A DNA stretch of 64,000 nucleotides, taken from assembly GCA_963749115.1 (NCBI GenBank), contig CAVVLP010000010.1, forward strand, positions 248,001 to 312,000, in the 5' to 3' direction. Below are positions 28,946 to 38,229 of this stretch, one piece after another. Within the stretch, counting starts at the first letter, position 1; every line of letters begins with the position of its first letter. Under the pieces are notes generated by a model. That model was not told the origin of the DNA, made no database searches, and saw only the letters and a program-made list of their open reading frames with translations. Position numbers and translations under genes: made by a program. The DNA is from SZUA-36 sp963749115 (GTDB lineage: Bacteria > Pseudomonadota > Gammaproteobacteria > Xanthomonadales > SZUA-36).

Positions 28946-30339
28946 TTAGTCGCCGGCTAATTTCCTGAGGATGATGCTCCAGTGATCCAATGCACCGTAG
29001 AATGCTTTGACCGGCACCCTTTCGTTGAGGCCGTGGGCATACATCTCATCCGGATTCATAAAAACACCGCTCACTGCCAGGGTTGGAATACCGGCCTTGC
29101 GGAAATGCATACCATCGGTACCACCGGATTCCATGTAACCCATCACTTTCAAACCCGGGTAGCGTGTGTGTACCGCCTTTTTAACCGCATCAACAATATC
29201 CGGACGTAACGGGGAGATGGGGCTCTCAGTGGGCTCCTCAAGCGGTCTGAATTCAATCGCGTCATTGTCGACGACATGTTTGAGTGCATTTTCAATTGCA
29301 GCCGCCGGTACACCCGGGAAGATGCGGCAATTAACCGTGGCTGTGGCGGACTGTGGCAGGGCATTTTCCGCATGTCCCGCCTGAGCATGGTCACCACGCA
29401 GGTTGTACGTGTGGTGCCGACATAGGAGGATTCGATGGCCAGCCGGTCGGAAGCCGCCTCGTCACGCGGGTTATTGGCAAACTGGATCATCGCTGCGCCC
29501 AATTCACCACCCAGTTGCTCGCCCGTCTCTTCAAAAAAAGCCAGGGTCATCTCGCTCCAGCGCACGGGGAACCTGTAGTTCTGTATTTTGGTAATGGCAG
29601 CCGCCAGGTCGTAAATCGCGTTATCCGGTCTTGGACGTGAGCTATGACCACCGGGATTGCGTACCGTCATATCCCAGGTTGCGTAGGTTTTTTCAGCCGC
29701 CTGGACCAGGTAAACGACCGGCTCTCCGTCGGCATTGAGATCGCCACCACCGGCATCGGAGTTCAGGGCGAACTCGGCCTTGGCGAGATCCTCACGCTCA
29801 TAGGCGAGCTGACGGGTTGTCAACATGCCGCTTTCCTCGTCACCCGAAAAGGCGATGATCAAATCCCGGTTGGGTACAAAGCCCTCTTTTTTCAAGCGGA
29901 TAAAAGTGGATGTAAGCTGTGCTACCCCGAATTTGTTGTCGATTGTGCCGCGGCCGTAAAAATAGACATCATCAGTGGTCAACTCAAATGGCGGTCGTAC
30001 CCAGTCTTTGGCGAGGGCCTCAACAACATCCATATGACCCAGCAAAAGAATGGGCGCTTTTCCCGAAGAGCCATCACCGCGGTATTTTGCAATCAGTGAA
30101 GCCGTTTCACCCAGCGGCACGACTTCCACATCTTCCTCGGGAAAACCGGCAGCAACAAGTTCGCTGGCGAGATATTTGGCTATCTCCGGCACATTACCCA
30201 GGTTCTTTGAAGATTCCACGCCGATAATACGGGTGTAAATTTCAAGCGTTTTTTGTGCATGCTCAGACTGGATCTGTTCGTCTGCTATCGCCCAGGAAGA
30301 CAAAAAGCCGGTGGCCATAAGTACAACAAATTTTTTCAT
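28946..30339 (-). CDS. Secreted M20-family metallopeptidase (one frameshift)
   Basis: About 464 residues once one shift is undone. The ATG at 30339 gives a signal peptide (MKKFVVLMATGFLSSWAIA). Metal-site motifs are LLLGHMDVVEA, GRGTIDNKFG and FSGDEESGM, followed by the dimerisation domain. The frame fails at about 29380 (TCCCGCC on the plus strand). The next frame continues with AGHAENALPQSATATVNCRI, then GGTDGMHFRKAGIP, which carries the last metal ligand region, to the stop at 28946. One missing base in the GGCGGG run explains it. Probably a dipeptidase or carboxypeptidase acting in the periplasm. Confidence 0.8.
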
Positions 30340-30534
30340 AATTTTCTCATTTTGAACAATCACCCCAAGTCTATGGGGAAAGCACCCGTACGTCATGAAC
30401 TTTTTGAGTTAGCCAGACCCGTGTAACCAAGCCCGCTAGTGCCCCTGCTTTTAGCCAAAGCTTTGCGCAGGATTGAATTACAGGTATTCTTTGCCGACTT
30501 TTAACAACTCAAACTAACTTTGCAGAGGATGCGC

Positions 30535-30978
30535 GTGGATTCAAAAGATATAAACCCGGGTACCAACAATGGCTGGATGCTGCTTTTCACAGTCTGGGTC
30601 CTGGTAACTGTTGCGACACTTGGCAGTCTATTCTTCAGTGAGGTCATGGGTGTTCCGATATGTACCTTGTGCTGGTATCAACGCGTCGCCATGTACCCGC
30701 TGGTGCTGATCCTGGGTATTGGCCTGCTTCCGTATGACCCCAAAGTGCTGCGCTATGCTACCGGGTTTGCAGGCGTGGGATGGCTGATCGCTTTATTCCA
30801 TGTACTTCTGGTTGCCGGTATCATCCCCAAAAATGTCCAACCCTGTGTGCAGGGTATCCCTTGTACGGAAACCCATATTTCCCTGCTCGGTTTTTTGAAC
30901 ATACCAATGCTCTCTCTTCTGACTTTTACAGTGATTGGCGTTTTGCTGTTTTATACACATAGAATGGAACCATCATGA
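30535..30978 (+). CDS. DsbB/BdbC-like disulphide-bond oxidoreductase
   Basis: About 147 residues with four membrane helices. The first Cys pair is in PICTLCWYQR (the C-x-x-C of DsbB/BdbC) and the second in QPCVQGIPCTETH, so both active pairs are present. It would reoxidise the DsbA-like partner and pass electrons to quinone. I choose the GTG at 30535, preceded by AGAGG with a 6-base spacer; the ORF itself opens at a TTG at 30520. It overlaps the next gene by ATGA. Confidence 0.85.
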   Translation: MDSKDINPGTNNGWMLLFTVWVLVTVATLGSLFFSEVMGVPICTLCWYQRVAMYPLVLILGIGLLPYDPKVLRYATGFAGVGWLIALFHVLLVAGIIPKNVQPCVQGIPCTETHISLLGFLNIPMLSLLTFTVIGVLLFYTHRMEPS

Positions 30979-31622
30979 ACAAAAAATCAATTTTCATCTC
31001 GGTCGCAGGTATTCTTCTACTGGCCTTCGCCCTGGCCACGGTCATTTACAAGAATCACCAGTCAGCGCAAGGTACTTCCGGAGGCCGGAATCAAAGTGTG
31101 ACCGAACGGCAAGGTGCTCCGGTGAAAGGACCGGCCGACGCCAGGGTCACCATAGTTGAGTTTTTCGACCCGGCCTGTGGGACCTGTGCTGACTTTTATC
31201 CACTGGTGAAGAAGCTGATAGATCAGTACCCGGGAAAAGTGCGTGTCATGATGCGTTACGCACCGCTTCATACCGGCTCGGATGAAGTGGTAAAAATGCT
31301 GGAGGCCGCTCATCTTCAGGGTAAATTTTTCCCGGCACTGGAATTGCTGTTCAACAACCAGCAGCGCTGGATCGTCAATCATGTGTCTCAACCCATGCGC
31401 GCCCGTGGTATTTTGAACGGTATGTCCCTGGATCATGAAAAGCTGGATACGGATATGAATAGCCCCGGGGTAAGCGAGGCCATTCAGCAGGATGTACAGG
31501 ATGGCCAGGCACTCAATGTCAGGGCAACACCGGAATTTTTCGTCAATGGCCGGCCGTTGCCCAGTTTTGGTTACAAACAGTTGAGCCAACTGGTGAAAGA
31601 GGCAGTGGACGAAGCTTATTAA
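30975..31622 (+). CDS. DsbA-family thiol oxidoreductase (BdbD-like), membrane-anchored
   Basis: 215 residues. An N-terminal signal anchor (about 5-25) precedes a thioredoxin-fold domain with the active site FDPACGTCADFY (C-G-T-C) and the cis-Pro loop VRATPEFFVNG. With the DsbB-like gene that it overlaps it makes a complete oxidising pair of the BdbCD type, distinct from the general DsbAB system. Such pairs often serve a specific set of exported proteins; the client is not evident here. Confidence 0.85.
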   Translation: MNKKSIFISVAGILLLAFALATVIYKNHQSAQGTSGGRNQSVTERQGAPVKGPADARVTIVEFFDPACGTCADFYPLVKKLIDQYPGKVRVMMRYAPLHTGSDEVVKMLEAAHLQGKFFPALELLFNNQQRWIVNHVSQPMRARGILNGMSLDHEKLDTDMNSPGVSEAIQQDVQDGQALNVRATPEFFVNGRPLPSFGYKQLSQLVKEAVDEAY

Positions 31623-31824
31623 GTCAAACCACGCCGATTTGAAACCGTGAATCATGGCAAGTGATGTCATGCATGTTGACCATATCAACAGGCATCGAAT
31701 ACAAATTGAGTTATTTACCGGAAATTAATTTGAGCCAGATATTTTTTAAAGATCCGTCCGGTACCGGTGTAGAAGTCAACTTTATCAACGAATCTGCTTA
31801 AGACCGGGTGGACATCCGCCTTCT

Positions 31825-32070
31825 TCAGCTTTTCTTGGCGCGGATGTAACTGACCGGTACACCAATATCCGTGTTACCGGTACGTACCATCACCAGCCCA
31901 GCGGGAAAGTTGTTGCTTTTGGGTTGAACCTCAAAGGCAACACCATCGTATGTAACACCGTTATCCAATATAACCTGTACCGGGATAGGTTCATCAAATG
32001 TACTGGGTGCATCTTCTTCTATCGCGCGGAGCAGTTCTGTTTGAGCCTCATCATAGTCAGTCTTGGCCAT
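31825..32070 (-). CDS. Small conserved-looking cytoplasmic protein, unknown function
   Basis: 81 residues from the ATG at 32070, which follows GAGGAA with a 5-base spacer; the open frame runs 141 bases further up without such a site. The sequence (AKTDYDEAQTELLRAIEEDA, then VQVILDNGVTYDGVAFEVQP, then GVPVSYIRAKKS) reads like a small beta-rich domain. I do not recognise the family. No operon partner. Confidence 0.6.
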   Translation of the reverse strand: MAKTDYDEAQTELLRAIEEDAPSTFDEPIPVQVILDNGVTYDGVAFEVQPKSNNFPAGLVMVRTGNTDIGVPVSYIRAKKS

Positions 32071-32371
32071 ATGTTTTTCCTCGAGATTTTTACGGTTCAG
32101 ACACCATCCTAGCTCATTCAGGCTTAATGTATGTAATAATTCGATTTTTTGTGCGAGCTGTTTATTCCACCCAAAAGAAAGGGCCGGCAAGGGGTCAGCC
32201 GACCCTTTCATCGAAACTCAACGCAAGGGGAAGCGTTAAGCTTCAATACGAAAATGGCATAAGGGGGAACACCATTTTCGATTGTGTAGACCCTTTTGGG
32301 TCAATTCAGTAATCCTGTAGGGTGTATAAAATATCATCAATTGTCTAAGTTTACTGCAACTTTAGTCGTTT
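32071..32371. other. Intergenic region with two hairpins
   Basis: No gene seen. CGAAAATGG (32249-32257) pairs with CCATTTTCG (32272-32280) across 14 bases, and GACCC-TTTT-GGGTC lies at 32289-32302. The second, with AT-rich flanks, may terminate transcripts entering from either side (bioD ends at 32372). The remainder is AT-rich leader for the small gene at 31825-32070. Confidence 0.5.
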
Positions 32372-33038
32372 TTATATATGTATGTAGATGGCATTGTCAA
32401 CTCCGGGTTTTGTCCGGTATGCACTACTCCACGGCAAAATACCCAGTAATGGGCAGGGCATAAGCGCTTGAAGGGTAGCAAGATTTTCTGATTGCGCAAG
32501 CATATCCGGGTCAACATGATTGGCAATCCAGCCTTTTAGCGGCAAACCATCTCTTTCAATCTGTGCCGCGGTCAACAAGGCGTGATTAATACAACCGAGA
32601 CGCATTCCTACGACAACTATGACCTCGTCTGCCGTTGCTATTGCCAGTTCGGCGAGCATACTGGTCTCACCAAGCGGCACGCACCAACCCCCGACACCTT
32701 CGATGACCAGGTAGTCCGCTTCAATGCTTTGCGCCAGCTTGCCTGATCCTTTCAATATCAATCACTTGCCCGGCTTCCCGCGCCGCTATATGTGGTGCAA
32801 TCGCGGGTTCAAAGCAAAAGGGATTCACAACCTCGTAAGGCAGTTTCACATTGCTCGCTGCAATCAGGCGCAAAGCATCATCATTACGCAGACCTGATTC
32901 TGTTTTTTCACAACCGGACGCGACCGGCTTCATACCCGCCACGCGATAACCTTCAGCAACCAGGTGGCTGATCAATGCGCTCGCAACATAGGTCTTTCCG
33001 ATCTCGGTATCGGTACCGGTAATAAACCAACGCTTCAT
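32372..33038 (-). CDS. bioD: Dethiobiotin synthase (frameshifted; in frame with bioC)
   Basis: BioD closes the ureido ring to make dethiobiotin with ATP and CO2. It begins MKRWFITGTDTEIGKTYVAS (P-loop with the family GTDTxxGKT) and shows MKPVASGCE and NPFCFEPAIAPHIAARE. It shifts frame at about 32745, then resumes with EADYLVIEGVGGWCVPLGE and NHALLTAAQIERDGLPLKGW. The two frames together give about 222 residues, the normal size. No stop separates it from the bioC frame, so it may be a BioC-BioD fusion, or a stop was lost to another indel. Last gene of the biotin operon. Confidence 0.85.
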
Positions 33039-33938
33039 GATGGTTTCTCTTTCTGTTGAGCGTGAACGCAACGCGTCAATAGAGAATGTCGCAACATCAC
33101 CTTCCGCGGTTTTAACCGGTTGACCCTCAGCCGGGGCAAACGCGGTGCCATAGACAATTTCATAGCTGGCCGGGTAGCGGTTTCCACGACGGAACGGTTC
33201 ATAGGCCTGCAACATTTTTTTCAGACGATCTTTGCCGGTTAGTCCCTGTGATCTCTGGCTGGCAACATTGTGTGCACCCAGACCCTTCAGTTCGCGCATC
33301 AACGACATGACATCCGGGTACTCCAGGGTCAGTCGCTCGGTGTCCATTACCGGTTCACGAAAGCCTGCAGCCAGGAGTTCATCGCCAATATCGTGCATAT
33401 CCGGGTAGTCGTTCACATGTGGAAGATCGTCCACGGCCCGCCACGCCTGTTTGAGCTCATGCAGCGTATCCGGTCCAAAACAGGTAAAAACCAGCATGGC
33501 GTCCGCTTTCATAATGCGTCGGAACTCACGAAAGACCGCGGGTATGTCGTAGCTCCACTGTAAGGCCAGGTTGGAAAATATCAGGTCTGCGCTACGTGCC
33601 GCCAGGGGTAACGAGTGCATATCAGCACATAAACGTCTTAAACCACCCGGGACCTGTTGGTCTGAGCCTGAAACGCGCCCTGCGTGCGCCAACATGGCGG
33701 GCGCCCAGTCCAGGGCGATGACAGCGGCTTGCGGAAACTGAATGGCCAGTGACCGGCTGGCTGAGCCGGTACCACAACCAAGGTCCAGGATCATGGCGGG
33801 TTCATGACGTTGAAACTCAATTCGTTCGAGCAACCGTGATTCAATCTCCCGCTGTAAAACAGCATGCTGATCATAGCTGGATGCTGCACGATCGAAAGAC
33901 GACCTGATAGCATTTTTATCCAGTGGTGTCAGGCTCAT
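33039..33938 (-). CDS. bioC: Malonyl-ACP O-methyltransferase BioC
   Basis: About 300 residues of the SAM-dependent methyltransferase fold that primes pimeloyl synthesis by methylating malonyl-ACP. It shows the SAM motif ILDLGCGTGSAS, ALDWAPAMLAHA, DLIFSNLALQWSYD and the BioC region CFGPDTLHELKQAW. The frame runs straight on into MKRWFITG of bioD, so a single polypeptide of both activities is possible (32721-33938 is one open frame). The ATG lies two bases after the bioH stop. Confidence 0.9.
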
Positions 33939-33940
33939 AA

Positions 33941-34714
33941 CTATTGATCTCCCCTGAGATACCCGTGGATGATATCCAAAAACTGGTCCTGGTGACTGAT
34001 GAATGGCGCATGGCCTGCTGCGCGGATCAAACAGGAGCTGGCTGCCGGCAGCATCGCTGCGGCCTGTTCAAAGGATTCCGCCCTGATGGTGCGGTCACGT
34101 GTGCCGCCTAAAAACAGCATCGGCACGTTACAGGTGCTCAAGTCGGCCAAAAGATTATTGCTGTATAGCAGGTGCAGGCCTGTGTGCATAACATGCTTGG
34201 CCGGTACATTGTCCCGCGCCGTTGCTCTGCCCAAACGACGCAGCGACTCAGCTACCCAGGCTGCGCCAAAGCACTGAAGACAGAATTGATTGAGCGTCTC
34301 TTCGAAATCATTCTCAAGCCCATCGACAAATGCCTGCTGTGCCGCAACACTTACACCAAGGTCCCAATCTGCCTGTTTTGAAAAACAAGGCGTTGCCGCT
34401 ACCAGTATGGCTTTGTGTACTTTGTGCGGTTGCCTCAGCGCAGCTGCCAGCGTTACCAGGCCACCCAGCGACCAGCCGATCCATACGGCAGGCGGCAATT
34501 CGGACAGGATCAGCTCAGCAACTTCATCCAGGTCCCGGGACAGTGGCACATTGCGATTGACACCATGACCGGGCAAGTCCACAAGGTTGACACGGAATTC
34601 AGAAGCCAGCACGTCAACCACCCCGCCCCAGATTCCACTGTGCATGGCCCAACCGTGCAACAACACCAACTCGGGACCCTGCCCTCGTGTGCTGATTTTC
34701 AGGCTTTCAGACAT
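33941..34714 (-). CDS. bioH: Pimeloyl-ACP methyl ester esterase BioH
   Basis: 257-residue alpha/beta hydrolase that cleaves the pimeloyl-ACP methyl ester and ends chain growth. It has LLHGWAMHSGIWG, the nucleophile GWSLGG, the acid in GGTRDRTI and the His in AAGHAPFIS. Location between bioF and bioC makes the assignment firm. It overlaps the bioF end by 8 bases. Confidence 0.92.
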   Translation of the reverse strand: MSESLKISTRGQGPELVLLHGWAMHSGIWGGVVDVLASEFRVNLVDLPGHGVNRNVPLSRDLDEVAELILSELPPAVWIGWSLGGLVTLAAALRQPHKVHKAILVAATPCFSKQADWDLGVSVAAQQAFVDGLENDFEETLNQFCLQCFGAAWVAESLRRLGRATARDNVPAKHVMHTGLHLLYSNNLLADLSTCNVPMLFLGGTRDRTIRAESFEQAAAMLPAASSCLIRAAGHAPFISHQDQFLDIIHGYLRGDQ

Positions 34715-35900
34715 GAGTCGTGGCGGCCACTATTGCATCGAGCAGTGCATCAAGCTGAACAAACTGGTGCGCCGCAGTCAGCGTAATTCTTAATCGGGAG
34801 GTGCCCTTGCGTACGGTAGGCGGACGCATGGCAACAACCAGGAAACCCTTTTGTTGTAAACGTGCAGCCAGCTCCAGTGTCGCCTGGCTATCGCCGATTA
34901 TCATCGGCTGAATGGGTGAATCTGAAGCCATCAAAGCCAGTCCACGACTCGCTGCGCCTTGTCTGAAGTGCCTGATCAGTAACTGCAAATGTTCACGCCG
35001 CCAGTCATCTTCAATAACACGGCGCAGAGCGGCGCGTGCCGAGGCCGCCAGTGCCGGTGGCATGGCCGTCGTATAAATGTAACTACGGGCCTCGTTGACC
35101 AGGTGATTGACAAGGCTTTCAGAACCGGCGATGAACGCTCCAAAACAACCAAAAGCCTTACCCAGCGTACCGGTCAGGATGGGTACCTCTAGCTGGTCAA
35201 GCCCGGCCGTAGCGACGCTGCCTCGCCCCCCGGGCCCACAAACACCTATCCCGTGTGCATCATCCACCGCCAGCCACGCTCGATGCTGCAGGCACAGGGA
35301 CGACATCGCCTTTAAAGGCGCAGTGTCACCATCCATTGAAAAAATACCGTCGCTGACCACCAGCGTATTGCCTTCACCGGCATCGCTTAATCGCTTTTGC
35401 AGGGCGGCCATATCGACATGTGGATAACGTGATAAACGTGCTTCGCTCAGCCTGGCGGCGTCGATCAATGAGGCATGGCAAAGCTTGTCCTGGATGATGG
35501 TATCACCCTTACCCGTCAGGCTTGTGGCGACCGCCAGGTTGGCAAGGTAGCCCGATGAACACAGCAGGACTTTTTCACGCTGGAGAAACTCTGCAAGCTC
35601 CTGTTCCAGCAACTTGTGTTCTGTACGAAAACCGGTAACCAATGCGGATGCCCCGCTGCCCACACCATGGCCGTCAGCCGCATTTTTGAGTGCCGCGACC
35701 AGATCAGGATGGGACGCCAGGCCCAGGTAGTCATTACTGCTGAAATTCAGCAACGGTGTACCATCCGCTTGAACCTCGACCGGATGATTACCGCTCAACA
35801 CCCGTCTGTGACGCTCGAGGTATTGTGCCTGCCTGCGATCCGCACGGGTATCCAGCCAGTGGTCCAGGGAACCTGCTTTGCAATCAGACGAATCAACCAT
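34707..35900 (-). CDS. bioF: 8-amino-7-oxononanoate synthase BioF
   Basis: 397-residue PLP enzyme that condenses pimeloyl-ACP with alanine. Diagnostic stretches are NFSSNDYLGLASHP, GSGASALVTG, AVDDAHGIGVCGPGGRG and the PLP lysine in GTLGKAFGCFGA. Full length. It lies three bases after bioB and overlaps bioH. Confidence 0.95.
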   Translation of the reverse strand: MVDSSDCKAGSLDHWLDTRADRRQAQYLERHRRVLSGNHPVEVQADGTPLLNFSSNDYLGLASHPDLVAALKNAADGHGVGSGASALVTGFRTEHKLLEQELAEFLQREKVLLCSSGYLANLAVATSLTGKGDTIIQDKLCHASLIDAARLSEARLSRYPHVDMAALQKRLSDAGEGNTLVVSDGIFSMDGDTAPLKAMSSLCLQHRAWLAVDDAHGIGVCGPGGRGSVATAGLDQLEVPILTGTLGKAFGCFGAFIAGSESLVNHLVNEARSYIYTTAMPPALAASARAALRRVIEDDWRREHLQLLIRHFRQGAASRGLALMASDSPIQPMIIGDSQATLELAARLQQKGFLVVAMRPPTVRKGTSRLRITLTAAHQFVQLDALLDAIVAATTHV

Positions 35901-35903
35901 TCT

Positions 35904-36884
35904 TTAGCCCGCGGCAGTTTGCCGTGGTTCGGTGGTTTGCATGCCAAGCCGTTTAAGCAAGGCCATATCCCGGGCTGCCTCGGGATTGTCAGTGGTCAAT
36001 AGCTTGTCACCGTAAAAAATTGAGTTGGCGCCGGCGAAAAAACACAGTGCCTGCATTTCATCGTTCATTTCTGTGCGGCCGGCAGATAAGCGCACCACCG
36101 ATTTCGGCATAACAATACGGGCGATGGCGATGGTACGCACAAATTCCAGCGGGTCGATCGACTCCACACCCTCCAGCGGCGTGCCGGGAACCTGTACCAG
36201 GTTATTCACCGGCACACTTTGTGGATGGGTGGGCAGGTTGGCCAGTTGCACGATCAATTCCGCCCTGTCCTCACGTGTCTCACCCATGCCGACAATACCG
36301 CCACAGCAAACATTCAGACCGGCAGAACGGACATTCTCAAGCGTTTCGAGGCGATGCTCGTAGGTTCGTGTCTGGATGACTTTCTTATAATAGTCGGGTG
36401 ATGTATCCAGGTTATGGTTGTAATAGTCCAGCCCGGCTCCTTTGAGCCGTTGTGCCTGCTGGGCATTGAGCATACCGAGGGTCACGCAGGTTTCCATACC
36501 CAGCGCCTTGACGCCCTTGACCATTTCAATGACCTTGTCCAGATCCCGGTCCTTGGGGCTTCGCCAGGCTGCGCCCATGCAAAAACGTGAGGCACCACCG
36601 TTCTTCGCCGCCTGCGCCGCTTCCAGCACGGCTTCGACATCCATAACCGTTTCAGGCTCCAGGCCGGTGTCATAGCGGATGCTTTGCGGACAATACTTAC
36701 AGTCTTCAGGGCAAGCCCCTGTCTTGATACTGAGCAAAGTGCTGATTTGAACTTCCCGCGGATTGAAGTACAAACGATGTACCTGATGGGCACGAAACAA
36801 CAATTCATTAAACGGCAGCTCAAAAAGATCGAGCACTTCGGACTGCAACCAGTCATGTCGGACTTCAGATTTTTGGGTACTCAT
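35904..36884 (-). CDS. bioB: Biotin synthase BioB
   Basis: 326-residue radical-SAM enzyme that inserts sulphur into dethiobiotin. The cluster motif is CPEDCKYCPQ (residues about 58-67). YNHNLDTSPDYYKKVI, CCGGIVGMGE and RLSAGRTEMNDE are also canonical. First gene of the bioB-F-H-C-D operon. A BirA-type operator lies 86-118 bp upstream, inside the start of comF. No bioA is in the window. Confidence 0.96.
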   Translation of the reverse strand: MSTQKSEVRHDWLQSEVLDLFELPFNELLFRAHQVHRLYFNPREVQISTLLSIKTGACPEDCKYCPQSIRYDTGLEPETVMDVEAVLEAAQAAKNGGASRFCMGAAWRSPKDRDLDKVIEMVKGVKALGMETCVTLGMLNAQQAQRLKGAGLDYYNHNLDTSPDYYKKVIQTRTYEHRLETLENVRSAGLNVCCGGIVGMGETREDRAELIVQLANLPTHPQSVPVNNLVQVPGTPLEGVESIDPLEFVRTIAIARIVMPKSVVRLSAGRTEMNDEMQALCFFAGANSIFYGDKLLTTDNPEAARDMALLKRLGMQTTEPRQTAAG

Positions 36885-36943
36885 GCTTTCCAGGCTCCAG
36901 TCTTGAGGGTGCTATCAGGCGCCGTTACAGGCCCGACCGGGGC

Positions 36944-37738
36944 ATGAAGTATGAAAAGCACATGAAGGCCTGTCAACCTGAAAACACAATCAAGGTTGAC
37001 AGCCGTTGGTGGTATTCGGTACTGGACTTCATATTACCGCCCCATTGTGTGCTTTGTGGCCAGCCTTCGGGGCCCATCTGCATCTGTGCACGATGCAAAA
37101 CAGACCTGCCCTGGCACGGCCCGCACTGTCTCAGGTGCGGCCTGCCACTGGGCTCACCCAGGGACAAAATTTGCGGTGCATGCATTTCTAAAAAGCCACC
37201 GTTCTTTCGCACGGTTTACCCGTTGCAGTATGAGTTTCCAGTGAACCGCCTGGTGCAGGTGTTCAAATTCAAACGCCAACTGGCAGCCGGCAGGATTCTG
37301 AGTCACTTGATCTGTGAACATGTCACCCAACAGGAGTCGAGTCTTCCGGATATGCTCGTACCGGTACCATTGCACAATCATCGCTTACTGAGCCGGGGGT
37401 TTAACCAGGCTTATGAACTGGCAGCTTACGCCGGCAGGGTACTCGACATCCCATTACTCACAGGCGGATTGAGGCGTCGGCGAAACACCCGGGCACAATC
37501 CGGTCTGAGCCGTAAACAACGGCGCAAAAACGTACGGGGGGCTTTTTACTGGCATGGCACCGGCAAACCGGGCCGCCATGTTGCGTTGATCGATGACGTG
37601 ATGACCACCGGAACAACGGTCACCGAGTGCGCCAGGGTATTGAAAAAAGCCGGCTCTAAACGTGTTGATATATGGGTTGCAGCGCGGGCTATTCCAGTCA
37701 ATCAGTCAGAATCAGCGAGCACGACCCAACGTTCATGA
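36944..37738 (+). CDS. ComF-family phosphoribosyltransferase
   Basis: 264 residues. The N-terminal four-Cys zinc-binding part (CVLCG, CARCK, CLRCGLPLG, CGAC) is followed by a PRTase fold with VPVPLHNHRLLSRGFNQA and the PRPP loop ALIDDVMTTGTTV. Homologues are needed for DNA uptake in competent bacteria; the exact activity is not settled. It is divergent from bioB, a common arrangement in gammaproteobacteria. Its first codons overlap the BirA-type operator. The last 37 bases overlap the convergent acetyltransferase gene. Start at 36944 or at the ATG at 36962. Confidence 0.85.
   Translation: MKYEKHMKACQPENTIKVDSRWWYSVLDFILPPHCVLCGQPSGPICICARCKTDLPWHGPHCLRCGLPLGSPRDKICGACISKKPPFFRTVYPLQYEFPVNRLVQVFKFKRQLAAGRILSHLICEHVTQQESSLPDMLVPVPLHNHRLLSRGFNQAYELAAYAGRVLDIPLLTGGLRRRRNTRAQSGLSRKQRRKNVRGAFYWHGTGKPGRHVALIDDVMTTGTTVTECARVLKKAGSKRVDIWVAARAIPVNQSESASTTQRS
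36970..37002. promoter_or_regulatory. Probable BirA operator (biotin box) for bioB
   Basis: CTGTCAACC (36970-36978), 15-base spacer, GGTTGACAG (36994-37002): a perfect inverted repeat. It follows the known proteobacterial BirA pattern (TTGTAAACC, 14-15 bases, GGTTTACAA) closely in sequence and exactly in spacing. It lies upstream of bioB and inside the first codons of comF, so biotin-bound BirA could act on both directions. Confidence 0.8.
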
Positions 37739-38226
37739 TCACACCACTCACCGTTGATCTTTAAGAAGCGCGGCGAATAGCCTTCATATTGAAAACCTAC
37801 ACTGCGGGCCAATCCAATTGAAGCCAGGTTGCCCGGCTGAATATTGGCCTCAAGCCGATGCAAACCGAGTTCGTCGAAAGCATGCTGAATAACCTGCAGC
37901 AGACCTTCTTTCATATAGCCACTATCAGTCTGGTTAACCACACCGTAGTAGCTGACATACGCACTGCACAAGGCCTCGTAAGTGATGACATTGAGGTTGA
38001 TTACGCCGCAGATAACCCCGTCATGTATGCGTTTCACCAGGAACCCGGTTTCATTGACCCGTTCCAGACGCTTCATGTAACGTTCCCAGCCTGCGTGGTC
38101 CTTGGGAGCAGTCACCCACGGGTGATGTAAGCCAACACTGTCCCGCATTGCGCTCAGAAACGCTTCTTCATCCGCAGCTTCCGGCGGCTGAATACGGGTT
38201 CTGAATCCTTGTATTGAGAGCATCAT
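37702..38226 (-). CDS. GNAT-family N-acetyltransferase (RimJ/RimL-like)
   Basis: 174 residues of the GNAT fold. GVINLNVITYEALCSAYVSY and the CoA-binding region HRLEANIQPGNLASIGLARS (followed by VGFQYEG) match the group that acetylates protein N-termini or small amines. Substrate unknown. Convergent with comF with a 37-bp overlap, and three bases upstream of ubiA on the same strand. Confidence 0.85.
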   Translation of the reverse strand: MMLSIQGFRTRIQPPEAADEEAFLSAMRDSVGLHHPWVTAPKDHAGWERYMKRLERVNETGFLVKRIHDGVICGVINLNVITYEALCSAYVSYYGVVNQTDSGYMKEGLLQVIQHAFDELGLHRLEANIQPGNLASIGLARSVGFQYEGYSPRFLKINGEWCDHERWVVLADSD

Positions 38227-38229
38227 GGT

